DNA of 22,874 nt from Dyella_B sp035277725 (GTDB lineage: Bacteria; Pseudomonadota; Gammaproteobacteria; Xanthomonadales; Rhodanobacteraceae), in the NCBI RefSeq assembly GCF_035277725.1, contig NZ_DATEJY010000203.1, forward strand, positions 1 to 22,874, given 5' to 3'. Positions 16,050 through 22,874 of the stretch are shown here, piece by piece. The notes under the pieces were generated by a model, which saw nothing but the letters and a program-made list of their open reading frames with translations, made no database searches and had not been told where the DNA came from. The translations under genes and the position numbers were made by a program. Every line of letters starts with the position of its first letter. Position 1 is the first letter of the stretch.

Positions 16050-17585
16050 TTACTTGCGGCTCCAGGCTTGCTCCCAAGCGCGGCCTACGCCGGGCTCATA
16101 GGCGGGATCGGCAGGGTTAAGCGCCACGTTGCACCAGCCCGCCACTTTGCATTCATACACGTTACCGTCCTTCGGCTGCAGTACGGTGGTGCCGGTGAGG
16201 TACTGGCCATGGCCCGCGGGATACACAAAGTCATGGCCGGGTGCAGGCGCCTCATTCGCTACGGTGAAGCGTTGGGATGCACTCGCCTTGTACTGGTTAT
16301 TGGCGGTGGCCGTCGCGGTAACGTCGTACGTACCCGGCGTGGCGTTATCCAGCGTCACGCTGAAGTGCGCATGGTTGCCCACCGAGCCCACTTTGTAGGC
16401 GACAGGCTTGCCGTTGAGGAACACCGCCGTGTTGATGGTATAGGTTTCGTTGCCTATGGCGATGGCGTTGTAGTGCAGATTCACGCGGCCATCCGCAATG
16501 GTATAGCTGTCTTGCAGTCCGGTCAGGCGCAGCTGGGTCGGCAGATCGGCAATGTGCTTGACCAGCATTACTTGCGTCACGCGGCTGTCGGGGCGAACGT
16601 AGAACTGGTTGGGGCCGTAGTTAGGCGTCACATGGCCCTGGTCATCCAGCACGCCAGTGGAGAAACCAAGATTGCCCGCGTTGAGTTTCGTGGCCAGTGC
16701 GTGCGACCAAACGTTGGGATCGCTCAGCTGTTCGCTATCGATCACCAGCATGTCGGGCTGCGGTAGCACTTCGCCCTGCGCGGTGAATACACGTACGCCC
16801 ACCTTGTCGCCAGGCAGCAGCGGCTCAGGATTCATGCTACCGATGACTTTCCAGTCAGGCTGAGGGACGTCGCCGTTTTGGATATCCAGATCGATCACCT
16901 GATAGAACGTGGCCGGGGTATCGCCCACCTTCCAGGTGGCCAGAAGGATTTGATAGCCGTTACGGTCGCCGGGGATGTTCACCTTGTAATTCGTCGATGA
17001 GTTGTCCGCAGGCTTGTCGCGAGGGCCAAAGCGGGCAATCGGGGTTTGCTCGAACGAATCCCGCGTCAAGGGCGCATTCGGGTTCCAATCTTTCCTGGTG
17101 ATGTAGAACTCTTTGTAAGTAACCGGATGGCCCGCGTGGTAGTGCCACGTAAACGTATGCTCGCCGGGCGTGATGGGGTTCTTGTACCAGCGCGTGGCGT
17201 TCTGCTCGTTGATGGCGCCATAGCCGCCGTCGTACCTGCCACCTGATGCGATCCAGCCATCAGCCGGGCCGCACTGCGTGAACGGGCTGCTGCACTTGCG
17301 CTGTTCGTCCGGGTAGTGGTGCAACGAGACGGTCGGGTGTGGGGTGGGTGTGTATTCGACGCTATGCGCATCCCATTCCCAGCCACCGCAGTTGGCGTTC
17401 AGGGCGCCGCCTTTTTCGGAGCATAGAAAGGAGCGCGATTTTGCATCGCCGGTCACGTAACCATGTGCTTGCGCGTTGCTGGCGGGCAGCAGGCTCAATG
17501 CGGCCGCGGAAGCGGCCAGCAGGCCCAGCAGTGCGAGCTTTCCGCGGCGCTCGCCGATGGGTTGAAAGTCAATACGCGTTTTCAT
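16050..17585 (-). CDS. gbpA: GbpA-like chitin-binding protein with AA10 lytic polysaccharide monooxygenase domain
   Basis: This 511-residue secreted protein has four recognisable parts. Residues 1-40 are a signal peptide cleaved at NAQA before H41, which becomes the N-terminal histidine of the copper 'histidine brace'. Residues 41-about 235 are the AA10 domain, with the second brace His at H153 in HYHAGHP, axial F227 in TFYQVIDLD and two or more disulphides (CSEKGG...NCGGW, KCSSPFTQCGP). Residues about 243-345 match the second GbpA domain, and about 350-440 a third beta-sandwich domain. The end (about 450-511, YPAGHGQYLTGTTV...YECKVAGWCN...GRAWEQAWSRK) is a CBM5/12 chitin-binding module. AA10 enzymes cut crystalline chitin oxidatively; GbpA also promotes attachment to chitinous surfaces. 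GGAGGG precedes ATG 17585. The domain order equals that of Vibrio GbpA (E-value search not possible here). Confidence 0.92.
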   Translation of the reverse strand: MKTRIDFQPIGERRGKLALLGLLAASAAALSLLPASNAQAHGYVTGDAKSRSFLCSEKGGALNANCGGWEWDAHSVEYTPTPHPTVSLHHYPDEQRKCSSPFTQCGPADGWIASGGRYDGGYGAINEQNATRWYKNPITPGEHTFTWHYHAGHPVTYKEFYITRKDWNPNAPLTRDSFEQTPIARFGPRDKPADNSSTNYKVNIPGDRNGYQILLATWKVGDTPATFYQVIDLDIQNGDVPQPDWKVIGSMNPEPLLPGDKVGVRVFTAQGEVLPQPDMLVIDSEQLSDPNVWSHALATKLNAGNLGFSTGVLDDQGHVTPNYGPNQFYVRPDSRVTQVMLVKHIADLPTQLRLTGLQDSYTIADGRVNLHYNAIAIGNETYTINTAVFLNGKPVAYKVGSVGNHAHFSVTLDNATPGTYDVTATATANNQYKASASQRFTVANEAPAPGHDFVYPAGHGQYLTGTTVLQPKDGNVYECKVAGWCNVALNPADPAYEPGVGRAWEQAWSRK

Positions 17586-17748
17586 GTTCCCTCCAAGACG
17601 GTCATCGTTGTCTGGGGAGGATTTTTCCGCGGGAAGAGCGCCGAAACTCAGAATCTAAATAGAGTCTGGAAGGCGGATTAGGCATTAATGCTTTAAATAG
17701 CGTCGAATTCGCATTCAGCCTGCGCGCCTTGCGCTGCGACGTGTTTAT
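17586..17748. promoter_or_regulatory. Leader region of the LPMO gene
   Basis: This 163-bp AT-rich gap lies between the dusB stop and the LPMO start. It contains the 10-base palindrome GCATTAATGC (17682-17691) about 97 bases before the start codon, a possible operator. No terminator hairpin with a T-run was found after dusB. I could not define a -10/-35 pair with confidence. Confidence 0.3.
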
Positions 17749-18735
17749 TCAGGCGGCGGCGCGCCAGCTATCTTGCAAGCTCTCGAAATAGGCGCGCGTC
17801 AGCCGCAGTTGCTCGTGCATCGTCTCGGCACGATTCACTACATCGCGGAATGCGGCATTTTGCGGCCGATCTTTCGCATACCAGCCCAGGTGCTTGCGCG
17901 CGATGCGCACGCCAGCGTGCTCGCCGTAGAACGCATGCAGATGATCGAGGTGGCCGAGCAGGATGTTTGCAACGTCCCGTGGCGAGGGTTCCGCGAGCAG
18001 CTCGCCGGTAGCAAGGTAATGCGCGATCTCGCGGAAAATCCATGGACGGCCTTGCGCGCCACGGCCAACCATCACCGCGTCGGCGCGTGTTACATCGAGT
18101 ACGTGTTTGGCTTGCTGTGGCGTCGTGATGTCACCGTTGGCGAGCACCGGAATACGCACCGCAGCCTTCACCGCAGCAATGGTTTCGTATTCGGCTTCGC
18201 CTTCGTATTTATCGGCACGCGTGCGGCCATGCACTGCTAATGCGGCGATGCCGTTGTCTTCGGCAATGCGGGCGATGGTGAGCGCATTCTTGCGATGCCG
18301 ATCCCAGCCGGTGCGGATTTTGAGCGTGACCGGAACCTCCACTGCATCCACCACCGCTTTCACGATGCGCGCGACCAGCGGCTCGTCCTGCAACAGCGCC
18401 GATCCGGACCACACGTTGCAGACCTTCTTCGCCGGACAGCCCATGTTGATGTCGATGATCTGCGCACCGTTGGCGACGTTGAAGTGCGCCGCTTCGGCCA
18501 GCATGCCAGGGTCGTAGCCGGCAATCTGCACGCTTACGGGTTCGGGCTCGCCATCATGGTCCATGCGCTTGAGCGATTTGCGCGTTTGCCACAGACGGGG
18601 GTCGGCGGTCGTCATCTCCGACACGGCCAGCCCCGCGCCCAGCCGTTTGCACAGCAGGCGGAAAGGCTTGTCGGTGACGCCCGCCATGGGGGCGAGCACC
18701 ACGGGCGGGTCGATGCGGTAGGGGCCGATTTGCAT
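17749..18735 (-). CDS. dusB: tRNA-dihydrouridine synthase B
   Basis: DusB reduces a uridine in the tRNA D-loop (position 17 in E. coli) to dihydrouridine using FMN and NADPH. From ATG 18735 the protein has 328 residues, as expected. It opens MQIGPYRIDPPVVLAPMAGVTDKPFR, with the FMN-binding APMAGVTD motif. NMGCPAKKV carries catalytic C100; K139 in VTLKIRTGW, HGRTR and the FMN-phosphate site GRGAQGRPWIFREI follow. These details match DusB rather than DusA or DusC. The frame is open 19 codons further upstream, but that stretch translates the REP-like repeat at 18766-18790 and is not part of the gene. In E. coli dusB precedes fis; here the next gene is the LPMO, so that linkage is absent. It lies 63 bp after nupG and may be read together with it. 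Confidence 0.95.
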   Translation of the reverse strand: MQIGPYRIDPPVVLAPMAGVTDKPFRLLCKRLGAGLAVSEMTTADPRLWQTRKSLKRMDHDGEPEPVSVQIAGYDPGMLAEAAHFNVANGAQIIDINMGCPAKKVCNVWSGSALLQDEPLVARIVKAVVDAVEVPVTLKIRTGWDRHRKNALTIARIAEDNGIAALAVHGRTRADKYEGEAEYETIAAVKAAVRIPVLANGDITTPQQAKHVLDVTRADAVMVGRGAQGRPWIFREIAHYLATGELLAEPSPRDVANILLGHLDHLHAFYGEHAGVRIARKHLGWYAKDRPQNAAFRDVVNRAETMHEQLRLTRAYFESLQDSWRAAA

Positions 18736-18765
18736 CCGCGCATTGTACCCGCGGCCCACGTTCCC

Positions 18766-18790
18766 CGTAGGTTGGGGTGCGAACCCCCAC
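18766..18790. repeat. Single REP-like unit (GTAGGTTGGGGTG type)
   Basis: One GTAG-footed unit, GTAGGTTGGGGTGCGAACCC followed by CCAC, nearly identical to the left arm at 9337-9362. No inverted partner is present. It lies between the nupG stop (18799) and the dusB start (18735). Confidence 0.75.
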
Positions 18791-18798
18791 AACGCGGG

Positions 18799-20058
18799 TC
18801 AATGTGCGGTAGCGGTCTGCATGGCCTCCGGCTCATGCTGGTGCTTGAACAGGAACACGAACAGCACCGCCACCACCAGCGAATACCCGGCGAAAGTGAG
18901 CCAGATGCCGTGCCATTCCAGCGAATGGTCGGGGCGGGTGAAATACGCATCGATCACCCAGCCGCTGATCGAGCTGCCCAGCACAGCGCCGATGCCGTTG
19001 GTCATCAGCATGAACAAGCCTTGCGCGCTGGCGCGGATGGCCGGGTCGCTCTGGCCTTCCACAAACAGCGAACCGGAAATATTGAAGAAATCGAACGCCA
19101 TGCCGTAGACGATGCACGACAACACGATCATCCATAGACCATTGCCGGGATCGCCAAACGCGAACAGGCCGAAGCGCAGCGTCCACGCCAGCATGCTGAT
19201 CAGCATCACGGTCTTGATGCCGAAGCGTTTCAGAAAGAACGGAATGGCGAGGATGAACAGCGTTTCCGACACCTGCGAAATCGACATGATGATTGCCGGA
19301 TAACGCACCGCGATCAGATCCTTGTACGCATCGACATGGGCGAAGTCGTGCAGGAAGGTATCGCCGTAGGCATTGGTCAACTGCAATGCGGCGCCGAGCA
19401 GCATGGCGAAGATGAAAAAGATCGCCATCTTTGCCTGCTTGAACAGCGCGAACGAGGTAAGGCCCAGCGCATCCAGCCAGGAACGATGGTCCTGGCCGAG
19501 CAGGCGCGGTGGGCAAGGTGGCAGCGTAAACGCATAGATGCCGAGCAGCAGCGATGCGCCGGCCGCCACGTAGAACTGCCCGGTAGTGGTTTCCAGGTGC
19601 AGCAGGCTCACCATCCACATCGCCGCAATGAAACCCACCGTGCCCCATACGCGGATCGGCGGATACACGCGCACCACGTCCGCGCCGTCGCGTTTCAGCG
19701 CGTTGTAGGCCACGGTGATGGCCAGCGAAATGGTGGGCATGTAGCACATCATGTTCAGCAGCATCACCCAGAACAGCGTGCCGGGTTCGTTGATCTGCGG
19801 CACGACGCACAGCACGGCCGCGCCCGCGAGATGCATGCAGCCATACAGGCGCTCGGCACGAATCCACTTGTCGGCGACCACGCCCAGGATCGACGGCATG
19901 AACAGCGACGCCAGGCCCATGGTGGAGAAAATCGCGCCGAACTGCGTGCCGGACCAATGCCTGTTTTGAAACCAGTAGGCGCCGATGGTGATCAGCCAGG
20001 CCCCCCAGATGAAGTACTGCAGGAAATTCATCGCGATGAGTCGCAGCTTCAGGCTCAT
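18799..20058 (-). CDS. nupG: Nucleoside:H+ symporter, MFS family (NupG-like)
   Basis: This 419-residue protein has 12 predicted membrane helices and the signatures of the nucleoside:H+ symporter family. The start MSLKLRLIAMNFLQYFIWGAWLITIGAYWF, the loop FMPSILGVVADKWI, PPIRVWGTVGFIAAMW, the long shared block MAIFFIFAMLLGAALQLTNAYGD, and FDFFNISGSLFVE-x-x-x-x-PAIRASAQGLFMLMTNG closely follow E. coli NupG. Such proteins import purine and pyrimidine nucleosides with a proton across the inner membrane. AGGAAA lies about 12 bases before ATG 20058. The stop is followed within 10 bases by a REP-like unit and then dusB. Substrate range cannot be fixed from sequence; XapB-type xanthosine transport is possible. 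Confidence 0.9.
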   Translation of the reverse strand: MSLKLRLIAMNFLQYFIWGAWLITIGAYWFQNRHWSGTQFGAIFSTMGLASLFMPSILGVVADKWIRAERLYGCMHLAGAAVLCVVPQINEPGTLFWVMLLNMMCYMPTISLAITVAYNALKRDGADVVRVYPPIRVWGTVGFIAAMWMVSLLHLETTTGQFYVAAGASLLLGIYAFTLPPCPPRLLGQDHRSWLDALGLTSFALFKQAKMAIFFIFAMLLGAALQLTNAYGDTFLHDFAHVDAYKDLIAVRYPAIIMSISQVSETLFILAIPFFLKRFGIKTVMLISMLAWTLRFGLFAFGDPGNGLWMIVLSCIVYGMAFDFFNISGSLFVEGQSDPAIRASAQGLFMLMTNGIGAVLGSSISGWVIDAYFTRPDHSLEWHGIWLTFAGYSLVVAVLFVFLFKHQHEPEAMQTATAH

Positions 20059-20256
20059 GGGCTGGTTTCCTGCATGGTTTTGCTTTCCCCTGGTGGTGCA
20101 CCGATTTGCTCGGTTTTCGATGATGCAGTGAGGGCCTGCGCCGGAATGACGAGGCTGAATTTCCCAGCAGCGTAAGGGAAGCCTGACCCGACCAGCAAGG
20201 ATCGCCGCCGCACCCAGTGGCGCTTACACTGCACCGACGTCATCCGGAGCGACCCC

Positions 20257-20886
20257 ATGAGCCTGTTCATCACCATCGCGATCGTCCAGATCATTGCCCT
20301 GATGAGTCCGGGGCCGGATTTCTTTTTCGTCTCGCAGACGGCGGTCAGCCGCTCGCGGCATGAGGCGATGGCTGGCGTGGCGGGCATCACGCTCGGCGTG
20401 GCGATGTGGGCGGCACTGGCGTTGCTGGGGCTGCAATTGCTGTTGCACAAGCTGATCTGGCTGGAGCGGCTGATTTCCATCTGCGGCGGGCTGTATCTGT
20501 GCTGGATGGGCATCAAGATGTTGCGCGGTGCGCTGGCCAAGCCCGCCCAGACGCAGCCTTCGGATGCGGTACAAGTCTTCGCCGGTGCGTGGCGCTCGAT
20601 GCGCAATGGTTTGTTCACCAACCTTGCCAATCCCAAGGTGGTGATCTATTTCGGCAGCATTTTTTCGGCCTTCGTGGGTGAAGGCGTGTCGTCGGCGGCG
20701 CGCTGGGGCTTGTGGGCGTTGGTGGTGGCCGAGACGTTTCTATGGTTTTCGTTCGTGGCCGGCTGCTTTGCGCTGCCGGTGATGCGTCGTGGCTATTTGC
20801 GCATCAGTCGCTGGATTGATGGTTGTGCGGGCGCGGTGTTCATGCTGTTTGGCTTGCACCTGATCTTTTCGCGCCGCGCTGTGTGA
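20257..20886 (+). CDS. rhtC: Threonine/homoserine exporter of the LysE/RhtB family (RhtC-like)
   Basis: This 209-residue inner membrane protein has six hydrophobic segments, the LysE-superfamily layout. The N-terminal block ALMSPGPDFFFVSQTAVSRSR, followed by EAMAGVAGITLGV, is nearly identical to E. coli RhtC. GGLYLCWMGIKMLRGAL, TNLANPKVVIYFGSIFSAFVGEGVSSAARWG and FALPVMRRGYLRISRWIDG-x-AGA-x-F also match. RhtC exports L-threonine. A GGAG at 20245-20248 supports ATG 20257. The gene is divergent from nupG, and a REP-like repeat begins 5 bases after its stop. RhtC is the best match by eye, with a broader amino acid exporter as the alternative. Confidence 0.92.
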   Translation: MSLFITIAIVQIIALMSPGPDFFFVSQTAVSRSRHEAMAGVAGITLGVAMWAALALLGLQLLLHKLIWLERLISICGGLYLCWMGIKMLRGALAKPAQTQPSDAVQVFAGAWRSMRNGLFTNLANPKVVIYFGSIFSAFVGEGVSSAARWGLWALVVAETFLWFSFVAGCFALPVMRRGYLRISRWIDGCAGAVFMLFGLHLIFSRRAV

Positions 20887-20891
20887 GTTGC

Positions 20892-20954
20892 GTAAGCTGG
20901 GATGAAATCCCAGCTTTTGTCGTGCATCCATGCTGGGATTTCAGCCCAGCCTAC
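20892..20954. repeat. REP-like inverted repeat pair overlapping a stop codon
   Basis: The left arm starts GTAAGCTGGGATGAAATCCC, the right arm ends CAGCCCAGCCTAC. It belongs to the family at 969-1034. It lies between convergent rhtC and the UDG-family gene, and the last bases of the right arm (20951-20953) are the TAG stop of the UDG-family gene on the minus strand. Confidence 0.8.
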
Positions 20955-21544
20955 AGGACCTGCTTGATCTTCTCGCGGAGCACGGGCAGCAACTCCGCTT
21001 CAAACCATGGATTGCGCTTCAGCCAAAGCTGGTTGCGTGGACTGGGATGCGGCAACGGCAGGACGCCATGTGCAAGATGGATGCGCCATGCCTGCATCGT
21101 CTCGGTAAGCGACGCGCCGCGTTGTGCGCCGAGCACGCCGGCTTGCGCGTACTGGCCGATGGCCAACGTCAATTGCACTCGCTTCAGCAGCGGAAGCAAT
21201 CGCAGATGCCAAGCTGGCGCGCACTCGGGCCGTGGCGGCAAATCGCCACTGCGGCCGCTGCCGGGAAAACAGAAACCCATCGGCACGATGGCAATGCGCT
21301 TGGCGTCATAGAACGTATCGCGATCCACACCCAGCCAGTTGCGCAGGCGATCGCCGCTGACGTCATTGAAGGGAATGCCGGTGGCGTGAACTCTGCGTCC
21401 CGGCGCCTGGCTCACGATCAACAGACGCGACGAGGTGCTGGCCTGCAATACGGGACGCGGACCATCCTGCAAGTGCGCCGCGCACAGCTGGCATGCGCGG
21501 ATTTCCGCAAGCAACGAGGCGAGTGGATCGGTTGGCTTTTTCAC
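20951..21544 (-). CDS. Uracil-DNA glycosylase family protein
   Basis: The preferred start is GTG 21544, giving 197 residues. It overlaps the stop of the upstream flavoprotein gene by 4 bases (GTGA), a usual sign of translational coupling. The open frame further upstream runs antiparallel-free through the flavoprotein gene in another frame and has no family character. The protein begins LASLLAEIRACQLCAAHL with one CxxC, then RLLIVSQAPGRRVHATGIPFNDVSGDRLRNWLG, the GxAPG...G.PF...SG..LR.WLG pattern of UDG-superfamily members. IAIVPMGFCFPG and a late HPSPRN, the superfamily HPSP motif, follow. It lacks the four-cysteine cluster of family 4 enzymes. A role in uracil or damaged-base removal is suggested, but the exact activity is unproven. 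The stop codon lies inside a REP-like repeat. Confidence 0.85.
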   Translation of the reverse strand: MKKPTDPLASLLAEIRACQLCAAHLQDGPRPVLQASTSSRLLIVSQAPGRRVHATGIPFNDVSGDRLRNWLGVDRDTFYDAKRIAIVPMGFCFPGSGRSGDLPPRPECAPAWHLRLLPLLKRVQLTLAIGQYAQAGVLGAQRGASLTETMQAWRIHLAHGVLPLPHPSPRNQLWLKRNPWFEAELLPVLREKIKQVL

Positions 21545-22874
21545 GGCAGCAATTTGCCTGGATTCAAAATGCCAGCCGGATCGAAGGCAGCTTTCACGTT
21601 GCGCATAAGCTGGAGCGTGGCAGATTCCAGCGCGAGCGGCATGAATTCGCGTTTCACCAAACCGATGCCGTGCTCGCCGGAAAGCGTGCCTTGCAGCGAG
21701 ATCACCAGCGCGAATACATCGGCCAAACAGGTGTGCGCGCGTTCGCGTTCCGTTTCGTCGCGCGGCAGCAGATTCACATGCAGATTGCCATTGCCGGCAT
21801 GGCCGAAGGTAACGATCAGCACGTCGTGCTTGCGCGAGAGTTCGCGGATGCCATTCACCAGCTCGGGCAGGCGGCTGACCGGCACCACCACGTCTTCGTT
21901 GATCTTGTTCGGTGAAATAGTCCGCTGCGCGGGCGAGAGGGCCTTGCGTGCGGACCATAACGCCTGGGTTTCTTCCGCGGTTTGCGCGATGTGGAGTGTT
22001 TCCAGGCCTTCACCATGCGCTGCGCGCGATACCGCATCCACCGCTGAAGGCAACGTTTCCGGCTCGCCATCCACTTCGATCATCAGCATCGCACCGGCGA
22101 GCGGCACATCGCCGCTGCCATGATCGTGCGCGAGTTTCAACGCGACGTCATCGATAATTTCCAGCGCGCACGGCGTCACCGGCTGCGCCATGATGCGCGC
22201 CACGGCATGTGCGGCGCTGCTTACGTCGCGATAGGTGGCGCGCAGCGTGCGCAAACCGGAGGGCTTCGGCGTGAGCTTGAGCGTGGCTTCGGTGATCAAT
22301 GCGAGCGTCCCTTCCGAGCCGATCAATAAGCGCGTGAGGTCATAACCCGTTGCACCTTTGCTGGTGTAGGTGCCGCAGCGGAAGCTTTCGCCAGTGCCTG
22401 CGACCGCACGTAGGCCAAGCGTGTTTTCGCGTGGACTGCCGTATTTCACCGTGCGTGGCCCCGCCGAATTACAGGCGAGATTGCCGCCGATGCTGCACCA
22501 CGGTGACGAGGTGGGATCAGGCGGCCAGAAAAATCCATGTTGAGCGAGCGCGCGCTGCAGGTCGCCGTTCAATACACCCGGTTCGACGATGGCAAGGCGA
22601 TTGTCCGGATCGATGCGCAGGATGCGATTCATCCGCTCGAAACTCACCACGACGCCGCCATCGACCGGCACGGTGGCGCCCGTGGTGTTGGTGCCGCGGC
22701 CGCGTGCGACTACCGGCACGTGATGTTCGCGACAGGCGCGGATCAGCCCTTCGATTTGCGCATGCTCTTGCGCGAACACCACCGCATCGGGCAGTGCGTT
22801 GCGGCGGGAGTTGTCGTAGGCGTAGGCGATGCGTTCGGCGTCGCGGGTAGAGCAGGCGTTCTCACCGAAGACGG
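21541..22874 (-). CDS. FAD-binding oxidoreductase, GlcD/D-lactate dehydrogenase-like (5'-truncated)
   Basis: The frame is open to the window edge, so the N-terminus is missing; the visible part has about 443 residues of an expected 460-500. The first residues read VFGENACSTRDAERIAYAYDNSRRNALPDAVVFAQ, so the GTG at 22782 is internal. The PCMH-type FAD domain follows: PVVARGRGTNTTGATVPVDGGVVVSFERMN, then IVEPGVLNGDLQ, WPPDPTSSPWCSIGGNLACNSAGPRTVKYG and LIGSEGTLALITEATLKL. The C-terminal FAD-oxidase domain has HAGNGNLHVNLLP and the closing LSGEHGIGLVKREFM. These are marks of the GlcD/Dld family, which oxidises 2-hydroxy acids such as glycolate or D-lactate. The substrate cannot be read from the sequence. 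It shares 4 bases with the downstream UDG-family gene. Confidence 0.9.
   Translation of the reverse strand, partial: VFGENACSTRDAERIAYAYDNSRRNALPDAVVFAQEHAQIEGLIRACREHHVPVVARGRGTNTTGATVPVDGGVVVSFERMNRILRIDPDNRLAIVEPGVLNGDLQRALAQHGFFWPPDPTSSPWCSIGGNLACNSAGPRTVKYGSPRENTLGLRAVAGTGESFRCGTYTSKGATGYDLTRLLIGSEGTLALITEATLKLTPKPSGLRTLRATYRDVSSAAHAVARIMAQPVTPCALEIIDDVALKLAHDHGSGDVPLAGAMLMIEVDGEPETLPSAVDAVSRAAHGEGLETLHIAQTAEETQALWSARKALSPAQRTISPNKINEDVVVPVSRLPELVNGIRELSRKHDVLIVTFGHAGNGNLHVNLLPRDETERERAHTCLADVFALVISLQGTLSGEHGIGLVKREFMPLALESATLQLMRNVKAAFDPAGILNPGKLLP

Noticed and set aside
18736..18792. 19-codon extension at the DusB N-terminus
   Set aside because: It translates the REP-like unit. DusB homologues begin at the MQIGPY position.
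18833..20101. 422-codon minus-strand frame overlapping nupG
   Set aside because: Another frame of the nupG coding strand, rich in Arg, His and Gly. The NupG frame has the family motifs.

Overview
The window is high-GC gammaproteobacterial chromosome. Gene content (RhtC, NupG, DusB, Uup, an SAH riboswitch before ahcY, a GbpA-like chitin-active LPMO) and GTAG-footed REP-like repeats point to the Xanthomonadales, most likely a Rhodanobacteraceae relative (Dyella/Luteibacter/Rhodanobacter type). That placement is inference from gene style; no marker gene here proves it.

Layout. 1-3185: the 3' part of an APC amino-acid permease, then a secreted GH-A clan (agarase/GH50-like) glycoside hydrolase. 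3186-4952: an accessory islet of lower GC with a small M15-type peptidoglycan-peptidase-like gene, a 13-bp-spaced secreted two-cysteine protein, and a decayed IS1182-like insertion sequence bounded by 20-bp imperfect inverted repeats. 4953-6530: ahcY on the minus strand with an SAH riboswitch in its leader. 6631-10072: ppc and a UPF0114/YqhA membrane protein on plus. 10126-12006: the ABC-F ATPase Uup on minus. 12274-13368: a D,D-carboxypeptidase on plus. 13611-14810: metK on minus. 14970-17585: a lipoprotein alpha/beta hydrolase and a four-domain AA10 LPMO on minus. 17749-20058: dusB and nupG on minus. 20257-20886: rhtC on plus. 20951-22874: a uracil-DNA-glycosylase-family gene overlapping by 4 bp with a 5'-truncated GlcD/D-lactate-dehydrogenase-like flavoprotein, both on minus.

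Most genes are housekeeping. metK and ahcY serve the SAM/SAH methyl cycle, and the SAH riboswitch ties ahcY expression to its substrate. ppc supplies oxaloacetate. The LPMO and the GH50-like enzyme suggest attack on chitin and another polysaccharide.

Two related REP-like palindrome families occur at six intergenic sites, mostly within a few bases of stop codons. One supplies the stop codon of the UDG-family gene. The best candidate for something undescribed is the M15-peptidase/secreted-protein pair at 3312-4227, which looks like an effector (toxin) and periplasmic immunity pair beside a transposon scar; this is a hypothesis only. No tRNA, rRNA, CRISPR array or prophage was seen.
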